Position numbers and translations under genes: made by a program. Shown here in pieces: positions 38,820 to 46,231 of a stretch of 64,000 nt of DNA. The stretch covers positions 62,001-126,000 of the forward strand of contig NZ_JOAP01000041.1 of the NCBI RefSeq assembly GCF_000720475.1, given 5' to 3'. The notes beneath the pieces were generated by a model. That model ran no database searches. It was not told the origin of the DNA and was given only the letters and a program-made list of their open reading frames with translations. This DNA comes from Streptomyces aureocirculatus. Lineage in GTDB: Bacteria > Actinomycetota > Actinomycetes > Streptomycetales > Streptomycetaceae. Within the stretch, counting starts at the first letter, position 1, and each line of letters opens with the position of its first letter.

Positions 38820-38844
38820 TCACATTCCGGCGCGCTGTCTCGTC
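38820..38844 (+). promoter_or_regulatory. ECF41-type promoter of the AhpD-like gene
   Basis: TCACA, a 16-bp spacer (TTCCGGCGCGCTGTCT), then CGTC. It is the mirror image of the sigma-gene promoter with one mismatch in 25 bp, so both genes should answer to the same sigma factor. Confidence 0.78.
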
Positions 38845-38894
38845 GAGCTTCCAGGACGCGCGCCTCTCATCACGTTCACCGCAAGGAGATCACC

Positions 38895-39257
38895 ATGGAC
38901 AACCGCCTCGACTTCTTCAGCAACCCCGTCTCCGGCAGCGCCGTGAAGCACCTCGCCGCGGCGGGCAGGACGGCCGTCGAGTCCACCGTGCCCGCCGCGA
39001 CGCTGGAGCTCGCGGCCCTCCGCATCAGCCAGATCAACGGCTGCGGCTACTGCGTCGACATGCACACCAAGAACGCCGCGCACGCGGGGGAGAGCCAGCA
39101 GCGCCTCAACCTCGTCGCCGTCTGGCGCGAGGCCACGGTCTTCACCGACGCCGAGCGGGCCGCCCTGGAACTGGCCGAGCAGGGCACCGCCTTCAACCGC
39201 CTGAACGTCATCACGCAGCGGGCCGCGGGCGACTACAAGGTCGGCCAGCTCGGCTGA
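38895..39257 (+). CDS. AhpD-like carboxymuconolactone decarboxylase-family protein, internally shortened
   Basis: 120 residues. The redox motif is INGCGYCVDMHTKNAAHAGE (Cys50, Cys53, His57), typical of AhpD-like alkylhydroperoxidases. Family members are normally about 150-160 residues; here ALELAEQGT (ending at residue 98) runs straight into AFNRLNVITQRAAGDY, so roughly 35-40 residues usually found between them appear deleted in frame near 39189. The protein may still fold, but the helix pair that completes the oligomer face may be missing. It is the expected ECF41 target gene and has GGAGATCACC before the ATG. Confidence 0.88.
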   Translation: MDNRLDFFSNPVSGSAVKHLAAAGRTAVESTVPAATLELAALRISQINGCGYCVDMHTKNAAHAGESQQRLNLVAVWREATVFTDAERAALELAEQGTAFNRLNVITQRAAGDYKVGQLG

Positions 39258-39272
39258 CCGGCGCTCCTTCCC

Positions 39273-39315
39273 GGCCCGGGGCGGCCGTGACCGCGCGTCG
39301 CGGCCGCCCCGGGCC
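39273..39315 (+). terminator. Hairpin after the AhpD-like gene
   Basis: GGCCCGGGGCGGCCG and CGGCCGCCCCGGGCC are perfect 15-bp arms with a 13-nt loop. YceI, beyond it, may therefore be a separate unit. Confidence 0.75.
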
Positions 39316-39325
39316 CCCGTCAGCG

Positions 39326-39365
39326 TTCCCCACGCGTCCATTCCATTCCCCACGCGTCCATTCCA
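39326..39365 (+). repeat. 20-bp tandem duplication in YceI leader
   Basis: TTCCCCACGCGTCCATTCCA occurs twice, immediately before the ribosome site of the YceI gene (GGAGTGAGACCAC). Confidence 0.88.
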
Positions 39366-39378
39366 GGAGTGAGACCAC

Positions 39379-39936
39379 ATGTCCACCGTCTCCAGACTCA
39401 GCGAGCTGACCGGCGACTACGTCTTCGACACCGCCCGCACCCGGATCGCGTTCGTCGCCCGGCACACCATGTCCACCAGGGTCCGCGGGCAGTTCGATGC
39501 GTTCACGGGCGGCGCGTACCTGGACGGCGACCACCCGTCGGCGTCCCGCGCATGGCTCACGATCCAGGCCGCGAGCATCCGGACCGGCAACCGGCAGCGC
39601 GACGAGCTGCTGCGCGGCAAGTTCCTCGACACGGACGCGCACCCGACGCTCACCTTCACGTCGACGCGGGTGGCACAGGTCGACGACGCCCACTACAAGG
39701 TCACCGGCGACCTCACCGTGCGCGGCGTGAACCGGCCGGTCACCCTGGACGCCGTGCTGACCGGCAGCGAGAGCGACGCGCAGGGAGACCTGCGGGTCGC
39801 CTTCAGGGGCAGCGTCACGATCAACCGCAAGGACTGGGGCGTGAACTGGAACGCCTCGACCACGCTCATGGTCGCCCCGAAGGTACTGCTCGAGTTCGAC
39901 GTCACCGCGATCCGGGAGCCCCTGTGCGCGTCCTGA
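39379..39936 (+). CDS. YceI-family lipid-binding protein
   Basis: A 185-residue lipocalin-like beta-barrel (YVFDTARTRIAFVARHTM; NRQRDELLRGKFLDTDAHPT; INRKDWGVNW). YceI proteins bind isoprenoid chains or fatty amides; many are secreted, but this one has no signal peptide and is probably cytoplasmic. The last 13 bases overlap the next gene. Confidence 0.9.
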   Translation: MSTVSRLSELTGDYVFDTARTRIAFVARHTMSTRVRGQFDAFTGGAYLDGDHPSASRAWLTIQAASIRTGNRQRDELLRGKFLDTDAHPTLTFTSTRVAQVDDAHYKVTGDLTVRGVNRPVTLDAVLTGSESDAQGDLRVAFRGSVTINRKDWGVNWNASTTLMVAPKVLLEFDVTAIREPLCAS

Positions 39937-40775
39937 CCCTGAACGTGTGGAACAGCCGGGGCGACGCCGCCGCGCGGACGGCGGTGATCAACGCGGAGCT
40001 GCGGCGGTACGAGCCCGACCTCGTCGCCTTTCAGGAGGTCCTGCCCGACCAACTGTCCGAACTGCTCGACGGCACCGGCCTGCACGGCACCCACCAGGCG
40101 CAGACGGCGGCGACCCAGCCCCCGTACGAGGACCGGTACGGCGGGACGGCCATCGCGACCCGGTGGCCGCACCGCGTCGTCGAGGTCCTCGACCAGCGGG
40201 CCGTGGACGCCCCCGACGTCCCCTGGCTCACCCTGGCTGCGCACGTCCCGCTGCCCGACCTCGGCGACGTGCTGTTCATCGCGCCCACGACGTCGTTCAG
40301 GCTCGACGCGGAAGCCCAGCGGGAGCGTCAGGTCCTCGCCCTCAGCGACCTCGACGCCCGGCACCGGACGGCCCTGCCCACGATCATGGCCGGGGACTTC
40401 AACGCGGACCCCGACACGGCGGGCATCCGGTACCTGACCGGCAGACAGTCCCTTTCGGGGCGCAGCACGCACTTCCACGACGCGTGGGAGATCGCGGGCG
40501 AGGGGCCCGGACACACCTGGTCCGCCGACAACCCCAACGCGGCCGAGGACATCGAACGCCTCGTACGGCAGCCCGGCCACCGGCGCCGGATCGACTACGT
40601 CTTCGTCGGCTCCCCGCACGCCCACCCGGCGGCCTACGCGCGCGTGCGCGGCGCCCGGCTCGCTTTCGACAAGCCCGTCGACGGCGTATGGGCGAGCGAT
40701 CATCACGGGGTCGTCGTCGACCTGGACATGGGGTTGCTCCCGGACCGGCTCCCGGACAAGCTCCCGGACCGGTAG
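39924..40775 (+). CDS. Endonuclease/exonuclease/phosphatase-family protein
   Basis: A 283-residue EEP-fold hydrolase: RVLTLNVWNSRGD (metal Asn), DLVAFQEV (metal Glu), IMAGDFNADPDTAG (Asp/Asn) and WASDHHGVVVDL (catalytic Asp-His). The substrate could be a phosphodiester lipid, sugar phosphate or nucleic acid. The GTG at 39924 inside the YceI end shows coupling. The C-terminus is a short DRLPDKLPDR repeat. Confidence 0.88.
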   Translation: MRVLTLNVWNSRGDAAARTAVINAELRRYEPDLVAFQEVLPDQLSELLDGTGLHGTHQAQTAATQPPYEDRYGGTAIATRWPHRVVEVLDQRAVDAPDVPWLTLAAHVPLPDLGDVLFIAPTTSFRLDAEAQRERQVLALSDLDARHRTALPTIMAGDFNADPDTAGIRYLTGRQSLSGRSTHFHDAWEIAGEGPGHTWSADNPNAAEDIERLVRQPGHRRRIDYVFVGSPHAHPAAYARVRGARLAFDKPVDGVWASDHHGVVVDLDMGLLPDRLPDKLPDR

Positions 40776-40882
40776 GCGGCCGGTTGGCGGGGCGGACTTC
40801 CCGTGCTCGTGGGCCCGGACGCTACTTTGAGCTGTACGTGGCGGAAGGCCGCGTGGGGGACGGGAAGTGTGGAGGACTGTTC

Positions 40883-41749
40883 ATGGCCGTACGCAGGGCC
40901 GTATCCAAGGCCGGGCGCGTCGGCGCGTCCGCGGCCGCCGTCGTGCTGCTCGGGTCCCTGGTGGCCGGGTGCGGTGGGGACGACGACGGCGGGGACTGGA
41001 TGGGCATGCCCAAGGACTCGGCGTCGGCGGACGGCGCAGCTCCGGGCAAGCCGTCGGCCCCGGCGGGGCCGACGGGCGGTTCCGGTTCCCCGGGGGCGTC
41101 CAAGGCTCCGTCCGGCGCCCCTGCCCCCTCCCAGGACCCCGCGGACGTACCGGAGGCGAAGGTTCCGCCCGTCTCCGTGGAGCGGCTCGCCAAGGTGCCC
41201 GCCTCGGTGCGGGGCGGCGTGATCACGCTCGGCGAGCCGAAGGCGGAACACACCGTCAAGGTGTACGAGGACCCGCGCTGCCCCTTCTGCAAGAAGTTCG
41301 AGGAGGGCGGCGCGCAGGCCCTCGTGGGGCCGCTGGCCGCGGGGGACGTGAAGGTCGAGTACACGATCGCCTCGTTCCTCGACCGGAACTTCGGCGGCAG
41401 CGGCTCGGTGAACGCCGCGAACGCGCTGCGCGCCGCCGTGGGTTCGGGCAAGTTCGCGCAGTTCCACTCCGCCGTCTTCACCAACCAGCCGGAGGAGAGC
41501 GAGGACGCGTTCACGCCCGCCTTCCTGCTGAAGATCGCCGACACGGTCGGTCTGCGTGACGCGGCCTTCCGGCAGGCGGTGACCGACGGCACGTACAAGA
41601 GCTGGGTCCGCACCGCCATGGACGCCTTCACCTCCGACGGGATCTCGGGGACGCCCACCGTCGTGGTCGACGGCAAGAAGGCGGCGAGCGATGCGCTGTA
41701 CAGCGAGACGGCGTTCGCGAAGGTGCTCAAGGAGGCTGGGATCTCCTAG
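40883..41749 (+). CDS. DsbA-like thioredoxin-fold lipoprotein
   Basis: 288 residues. The lipobox LLGSLVAGC (Cys about residue 32) is followed by a Pro/Ser/Gly-rich spacer and a DsbA/Thioredoxin_4 domain with active site YEDPRCPFCKKFEE and the cis-Pro region GISGTPTVVVDG. It is an extracytoplasmic thiol:disulfide oxidoreductase, probably membrane anchored. GGAGGA lies before the ATG. Confidence 0.9.
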   Translation: MAVRRAVSKAGRVGASAAAVVLLGSLVAGCGGDDDGGDWMGMPKDSASADGAAPGKPSAPAGPTGGSGSPGASKAPSGAPAPSQDPADVPEAKVPPVSVERLAKVPASVRGGVITLGEPKAEHTVKVYEDPRCPFCKKFEEGGAQALVGPLAAGDVKVEYTIASFLDRNFGGSGSVNAANALRAAVGSGKFAQFHSAVFTNQPEESEDAFTPAFLLKIADTVGLRDAAFRQAVTDGTYKSWVRTAMDAFTSDGISGTPTVVVDGKKAASDALYSETAFAKVLKEAGIS

Positions 41750-41864
41750 GGGGCGTAGGGGGCGTAGGGGGGTCTAGGGGTGCGTAGGTCGGGGGGAGGG
41801 CAGGGTTCCGGTGGCCGGAATTAATCGCATGTGGTGATCGCGGCCCGTGGATAGGGTCGCCCGC

Positions 41865-42767
41865 GTGATCGACATCCAGATCCCGGACGAGCTGGTCCAG
41901 TCGCAGTACACGTACGCGGGCGAACCGGGCCGCGAGTTCATCGCCGCGCTGCCCGCGCGGGTGGCGGAGTTCGTCGACCGCTGGCAGCTCCGGGTCGTCG
42001 GGGACTCCATGTACGGCATGGCGGCCCTTGTGCTGCCCGTCGAGCGGGGCGACGGGGGCCCCGCCGTAGTGAAGTTCCAGCTCCTCGACGAGGAGACGGC
42101 GGGCGAGCCGGTCGCGCTGCGCGTGTGGGACGGCGACGGCGCGGTGCGGCTCCTCGACTACGACGACACCACCGGCACGATGCTCCTCGAACGCGCCCGC
42201 TCCGGCAGGGAGCTGACCGCGTTCGCCGAGGCAGGACGAGACAAGACCCGCGAGGCCGTCGTCCTCCTCGCCGAACTCCTCGCCCGCCTCACCTCCGTAC
42301 CCGCCCCGCCCGGCATGCGCACCCTCGGCGACATCGCCGCACGGATGCTCGACGACACCCCGGCCGCCCTGCGGAACCTGCCCGACCCGGCCGAGCGGGC
42401 CCTGATCGCGCGGTGCGCCGACGCCGTGCGCGAGGTCGTCGGCGAGCCCGGCGACCGGATGCTCCACTGGGACCTGCACTTCGACAACGTCCTCGCGTCC
42501 GACCGCGAACCCTGGCTCGCCATCGACCCCAAGCCACTCGCCGGCGACCCCGGCTTCGACCTGTGGCCAGCCCTGGACAACCTCTTCGACGCCGACGAGG
42601 TGTGCTGGCGGTTCGACGCCATGACCGAAGTCCTCGGCCTCGACCGGGAGCGGGCCAGGGCCTGGACGCTCGGCCGGGTGCTCCAGAACGCCCTGTGGGA
42701 CATCGAGGACGGGCGGGCGTTGGCGCCGGATCATGTGGAGGTGGCTCGGCGGTTGCTCGGGCGGTGA
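41865..42767 (+). CDS. Aminoglycoside/hydroxyurea phosphotransferase-like kinase
   Basis: A 300-residue APH(6)-type small-molecule kinase: N-lobe LVLPVERGDGGPAVVKFQLL, catalytic loop RMLHWDLHFDNVL, metal Asp in WLAIDPKPLAGDPGFDLWP. This family includes streptomycin 6-kinases and hydroxyurea phosphotransferase. The GTG at 41865 (VIDIQIP) fits the family N-terminus; GTG 41847 would add six residues. Resistance to a natural aminoglycoside is possible but not shown. Confidence 0.85.
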   Translation: MIDIQIPDELVQSQYTYAGEPGREFIAALPARVAEFVDRWQLRVVGDSMYGMAALVLPVERGDGGPAVVKFQLLDEETAGEPVALRVWDGDGAVRLLDYDDTTGTMLLERARSGRELTAFAEAGRDKTREAVVLLAELLARLTSVPAPPGMRTLGDIAARMLDDTPAALRNLPDPAERALIARCADAVREVVGEPGDRMLHWDLHFDNVLASDREPWLAIDPKPLAGDPGFDLWPALDNLFDADEVCWRFDAMTEVLGLDRERARAWTLGRVLQNALWDIEDGRALAPDHVEVARRLLGR

Positions 42768-42890
42768 GGGGCGCGGCGGCGCGGCGTCGAGGTGGCGCGA
42801 CGGGGGTGCACCGGGCGGTGGCGGAGGGGGGCTTCGCGCCGTGGGGCGACGTGGTTGACCCGTCGCGGGGGGCTGTGGCTTGCTGCGCTC

Positions 42891-43367
42891 ATGATTCGTA
42901 CCGTCACTCCCGATGACATCCCCCTCATCCACACCATGGTCCGTGAGCTCGCCGCGTACGAGAAGGTGCCGCACGAGGCCCGCGCCACCGAAGAGCAGCT
43001 CCACGAGGCGCTGTTCGGCGAGCGGCCCGCCGCGTACGCCCACATCGCTGTGGACGACACGACGGGCCTGTCCGTCGGTTTCTCCCTGTGGTTCCTGAAC
43101 TTCTCCACCTGGCGCGGTGTGCACGGCATCTATCTGGAGGACCTGTACGTGCGCCCCGAGGCGCGCGGCGGCGGCCACGGGAAGGCGCTGCTGCGGGAGC
43201 TGGCCCGGATCTGCGTCGAGCGGGGGTACGAGCGCCTTGAGTGGGCCGTACTGGACTGGAACGCTCCGTCCATCGCCTTCTACGAGGCGTTGGGGGCGCG
43301 GGCGCAGGACGAGTGGACGGTGTACCGGCTGACGGACGGTGCGTTGGGGGAGCTTGGGGGGCGGTGA
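42891..43367 (+). CDS. GNAT-family N-acetyltransferase (spermidine/diamine type)
   Basis: A 158-residue GNAT enzyme: TVTPDDIPLIHTMVRELAAY at the start, acetyl-CoA loop VRPEARGGGHGKALL and the end WNAPSIAFYEALGAR. The pattern YEKVPHEARAT and LNFSTWRGVHGIYLEDLYV is close to the spermidine/spermine acetyltransferase group. Cytoplasmic; the amine substrate is inferred. Confidence 0.88.
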   Translation: MIRTVTPDDIPLIHTMVRELAAYEKVPHEARATEEQLHEALFGERPAAYAHIAVDDTTGLSVGFSLWFLNFSTWRGVHGIYLEDLYVRPEARGGGHGKALLRELARICVERGYERLEWAVLDWNAPSIAFYEALGARAQDEWTVYRLTDGALGELGGR

Positions 43368-43390
43368 GGGGCGCCGTACGTCGGCTGCGG

Positions 43391-43452
43391 TTCGATTTCG
43401 ATTTCGGTTTCGATTTTGGTTTCGGTTTCGGTTTCAGCTTTGGCTTTGGCTG
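43391..43452. repeat. 6-bp tandem repeat (TTTCGG type)
   Basis: About ten imperfect copies of TTTCGG/TTTCGA, unusually T-rich for this window, between two convergent acetyltransferase genes. It ends exactly at the Eis-like stop codon. Confidence 0.85.
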
Positions 43453-44880
43453 TCAGAACTCGTCCACCGTGTGGGGGAGGCGCTCCGTCCACAGCGCCGC
43501 GTCCAGGGCGGCCGCCGCGCCCGGAACGTGCTCCGTGGCCAGGCCCGCCCGTACCACCGCGGTGAGCCGGGTGACGCCGCCCAGATAGGCGGCGGCGAGG
43601 TCGCGTACGTCGACGGTGAGGTCGGCGGGGTCGGTGGTGCGCTCGTACGTGGCGGTGGTGTGCTCGGACGGGGTGGTGGTCTCGTACGTGGGGGTGCGTC
43701 CGTACGTGGTGGTGCGTCCGTACGTGGTGGTGCCTCCGTACGTGGTGGCGGTCGTGTCGGCCGGGGGGACCGTGAGACGGAAGCGGCCGTCGTTCGCCGG
43801 GAGTCGCGGGTCCCGGACCTCCAGGACGAGGTCGACGGGCGCGGCCCAGGAGCGGGCGCGGAACGCGGCACCCACGTCGACGAGCCGCAGCCGCAGCGCC
43901 GGGAACTGTCCCGTCACCCGGACCTGGTCGCGGTCCGCGGCGAACAGGAGCAGCGGGTCGTCCAGGGGGCGGCCCCAGGCGCGGATCAGGCCCGTGAGGT
44001 CGATGTCCGCGAGGTAGCGCCACAGGGCGGCGGCGGCCTGCGGAGTGTCGGCCTCCAACTCGTCGAGGCGGACGAGGCCGGGGGCGTCGTCCCGGCACTT
44101 GGTGCGGTAGATGGCGTAGCCGGTGATGTCCCTGGGGCGGTCAGTGCCATGGGGGCCTTCGGTGCCATGGGGGCGGTCGGTGTCGTGGGGGCCCTCGGTG
44201 TCGTGGGAGCCATCGGCTCGCGGGCCCAGGACGACGACGCGTGGCGGCGACAGCTCGTCGTCCTCCTCGTCCTCGGTGACCAGCCACTCCTCGCTCCACC
44301 ACGCCTGGCCTCGGGCGATACGGCCGCCGCGGTCGGCACGCGTACGGTCGTAGTACGGGCCGAGCAGCGCCGGGGCGTCCGCCGGGTCGACCAGGCGGAG
44401 CCTGCCGTCGTCCGGGGTGATGCGCAGCGCCAGCGGACGCTCGGTGTGGACCTCGACGGTGTTGCCGTGAGTGGCCGAGCCGAAGCCGAACCGGCCGTAG
44501 ATCGCGTCCTCGGAAGCCCACAGCGCGGCCACCGGAACGCCGTCCGCCGCGCACTGCTCGTACAGCTTCCCGATCATCCCGGAGAGCACCCCGCGGCGCC
44601 GGTGCGTCGGCGCCACGGCGACGAACGACACGCCGGAGCAGCGGAGTTCGCCGCCGGGCACGGAGACGGTGAACGGGAAGGCGGCCACCAGGCCGACGAG
44701 GACGTCCCCGTCGTACGCGCCGATGCGGTCGCAGCCGAGCAGCAGATCGTGGTGGTGCTTGCGCTTCTCCTCCTCCGGCGTGTCGTGGAAGACGAGGTAC
44801 GCCAGGTCGAGCGCGCGGTCGATGTCGGTTTCGGGGAGGTGGCGGACGGTGAGGGAGACGGCGGGGCGTGCGGAGTCCAT
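43453..44880 (-). CDS. Eis-type GNAT N-acetyltransferase with repeat insertions
   Basis: 475 residues. Two GNAT lobes plus a sterol-carrier-like C-terminal domain, as in Mycobacterium Eis, which acetylates aminoglycosides at several positions. The acetyl-CoA loop is VAVAPTHRRRGVLSGMIG and the C-terminus (PHTVDEF) supplies the Eis-type terminal carboxylate. Two low-complexity inserts interrupt it: an HDTEGPHDTDRPHGTEGP stretch between the lobes (about 44140-44215) and a TTTYGRTTTYGR stretch in the C-terminal domain (about 43620-43755). Both are in frame. The ATG at 44880 is preferred over 44916. Confidence 0.85.
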   Translation of the reverse strand: MDSARPAVSLTVRHLPETDIDRALDLAYLVFHDTPEEEKRKHHHDLLLGCDRIGAYDGDVLVGLVAAFPFTVSVPGGELRCSGVSFVAVAPTHRRRGVLSGMIGKLYEQCAADGVPVAALWASEDAIYGRFGFGSATHGNTVEVHTERPLALRITPDDGRLRLVDPADAPALLGPYYDRTRADRGGRIARGQAWWSEEWLVTEDEEDDELSPPRVVVLGPRADGSHDTEGPHDTDRPHGTEGPHGTDRPRDITGYAIYRTKCRDDAPGLVRLDELEADTPQAAAALWRYLADIDLTGLIRAWGRPLDDPLLLFAADRDQVRVTGQFPALRLRLVDVGAAFRARSWAAPVDLVLEVRDPRLPANDGRFRLTVPPADTTATTYGGTTTYGRTTTYGRTPTYETTTPSEHTTATYERTTDPADLTVDVRDLAAAYLGGVTRLTAVVRAGLATEHVPGAAAALDAALWTERLPHTVDEF

Positions 44881-45022
44881 ATAACGGACGGTAGTTCGCG
44901 TATGTCGCACGGGCATCTGGTTTTCGCCACGCTTGCCTTCCGGCGGGGGCCGCCCCTCGCCCGGCCCTTTGCTGCCCCTTCTCCAGCCCTCCTCTGGCCC
45001 TCTGCTGCCCCTTTGCTGCCCC

Positions 45023-46096
45023 TTACGGGATCAGGACCACCTTCCCGGATGTTCCCCGGGTCTCCAGCGCGCGGTGCGCGGCGGCCGCCTCGGCCAGCGG
45101 GAACCGTTGCACGGTGGGCGTGAAGTATCCACCCGCGTACGCCCGCAGCGCCGCGAGCTCCAGGACCCGTATGGGGTTCTCGCCGCCCGCCTTCGCCAGC
45201 ATGGCCGGGCCCAGCGGGTTGATCTGCGTGATGCCGCGCGCCGCGCGTTCGTCGTCGCCGAGCTCCACGGGTCCCTCGTTCGCCGACCAGCCGAACGTGA
45301 CGTGGGTGCCGCCGGTCCCCAACAGCTCCACGGCGGCTCGGCCCGTCGCACCGCCCACCCCGTCGAGCACGTGCGTCACGGCCCTCCGTCCGCTCCCGTC
45401 GAGGCCGTCGAGGCCGTCGAGGTCGGCGAGGCCCTTGAGGCTGTCGAGACCATCGAGGCCGTCGAGGCCCTTGAGGAACGATCGCACCGTTTCCGGCCAC
45501 TCCGGGTCGGTGTAGTCGACGGCAAGATCCGCACCGCCCGCCCGCACCCGCGCCACCTTCGCCTCCCCGCCCGCAAGCCCCACGACCGTCGCTCCTGCAT
45601 GCTTCGCGTACTGCACGAGCAGCGTCCCGATCCCGCCCGCCGCCGCCGGAACCACCACCACCGAACGCCCGTCGAGCTCCACGAACTGCAGGATGCCCAT
45701 CGCCGTACGCCCCGTCCCTATCAACGCCACTGCCTCCGCGAAACCCAGGCCCTCGGGCAGCTCGTGCAGCCGGGGTACGTCCGCCACGGTCAGCTCGGCG
45801 TACCCGCCGGGCGCGAAGCCGATGTGCGTGACGACGCGCTTGCCCAGCCAGTCGGCGGACACGCCCGCGCCGACGGACTCGACGGTTCCGGCGACCTCGC
45901 GACCGGGGATGGTGGGCAGCGCGGGCAGCTCCGGCGAGGGGCCCTTGTCGCCCTGGCGGATCGCCGTGTCGAGGAGATGGACTCCGGCCGCGGCGACGGC
46001 GATCCGCACCTGGCCCGCCCCGGGCTGCGGGTCCTCGACCGTCTCGTGGACGAGGTTCTCGGCGGGGCCGAAGGCGTGGAGGCGGATGGCGTGCAT
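45023..46096 (-). CDS. Quinone oxidoreductase-like MDR protein (zinc-independent)
   Basis: A 357-residue NAD(P)H-dependent medium-chain reductase. The GroES-like domain (IRLHAFGPAENLVHETVEDP) lacks the catalytic zinc Cys; the Rossmann motif is PAAAGGIGTLLVQYAKHAGA. A Gly-Leu-Asp repeat (GLDGLDGLDSLKGL and following copies, about 45400-45475) is inserted in the nucleotide-binding domain after VRSFLK. The ATG at 46096 has AAGGAG upstream; the longer reading to 46222 runs through a His-Pro repeat and is not credible. Confidence 0.88.
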   Translation of the reverse strand: MHAIRLHAFGPAENLVHETVEDPQPGAGQVRIAVAAAGVHLLDTAIRQGDKGPSPELPALPTIPGREVAGTVESVGAGVSADWLGKRVVTHIGFAPGGYAELTVADVPRLHELPEGLGFAEAVALIGTGRTAMGILQFVELDGRSVVVVPAAAGGIGTLLVQYAKHAGATVVGLAGGEAKVARVRAGGADLAVDYTDPEWPETVRSFLKGLDGLDGLDSLKGLADLDGLDGLDGSGRRAVTHVLDGVGGATGRAAVELLGTGGTHVTFGWSANEGPVELGDDERAARGITQINPLGPAMLAKAGGENPIRVLELAALRAYAGGYFTPTVQRFPLAEAAAAHRALETRGTSGKVVLIP

Positions 46097-46107
46097 GGGG
46101 GCTCCTT

Positions 46108-46147
46108 GCGGGTGCGGGTGCGGGTGCGGGTGCGGGTGCGGTGCGGT
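46108..46147. repeat. 6-bp tandem repeat (GGTGCG)
   Basis: Six copies directly upstream of the ribosome site of the quinone oxidoreductase gene; copy-number change here could alter its leader. Confidence 0.85.
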
Positions 46148-46231
46148 CGGGCGCACCGGTGTGGGCGCCGATGCGGGGCCGTCCGGAGGGTTGACTGCCG
46201 CCGGAGGACCGACTCCCCTCACTCTCCAACC

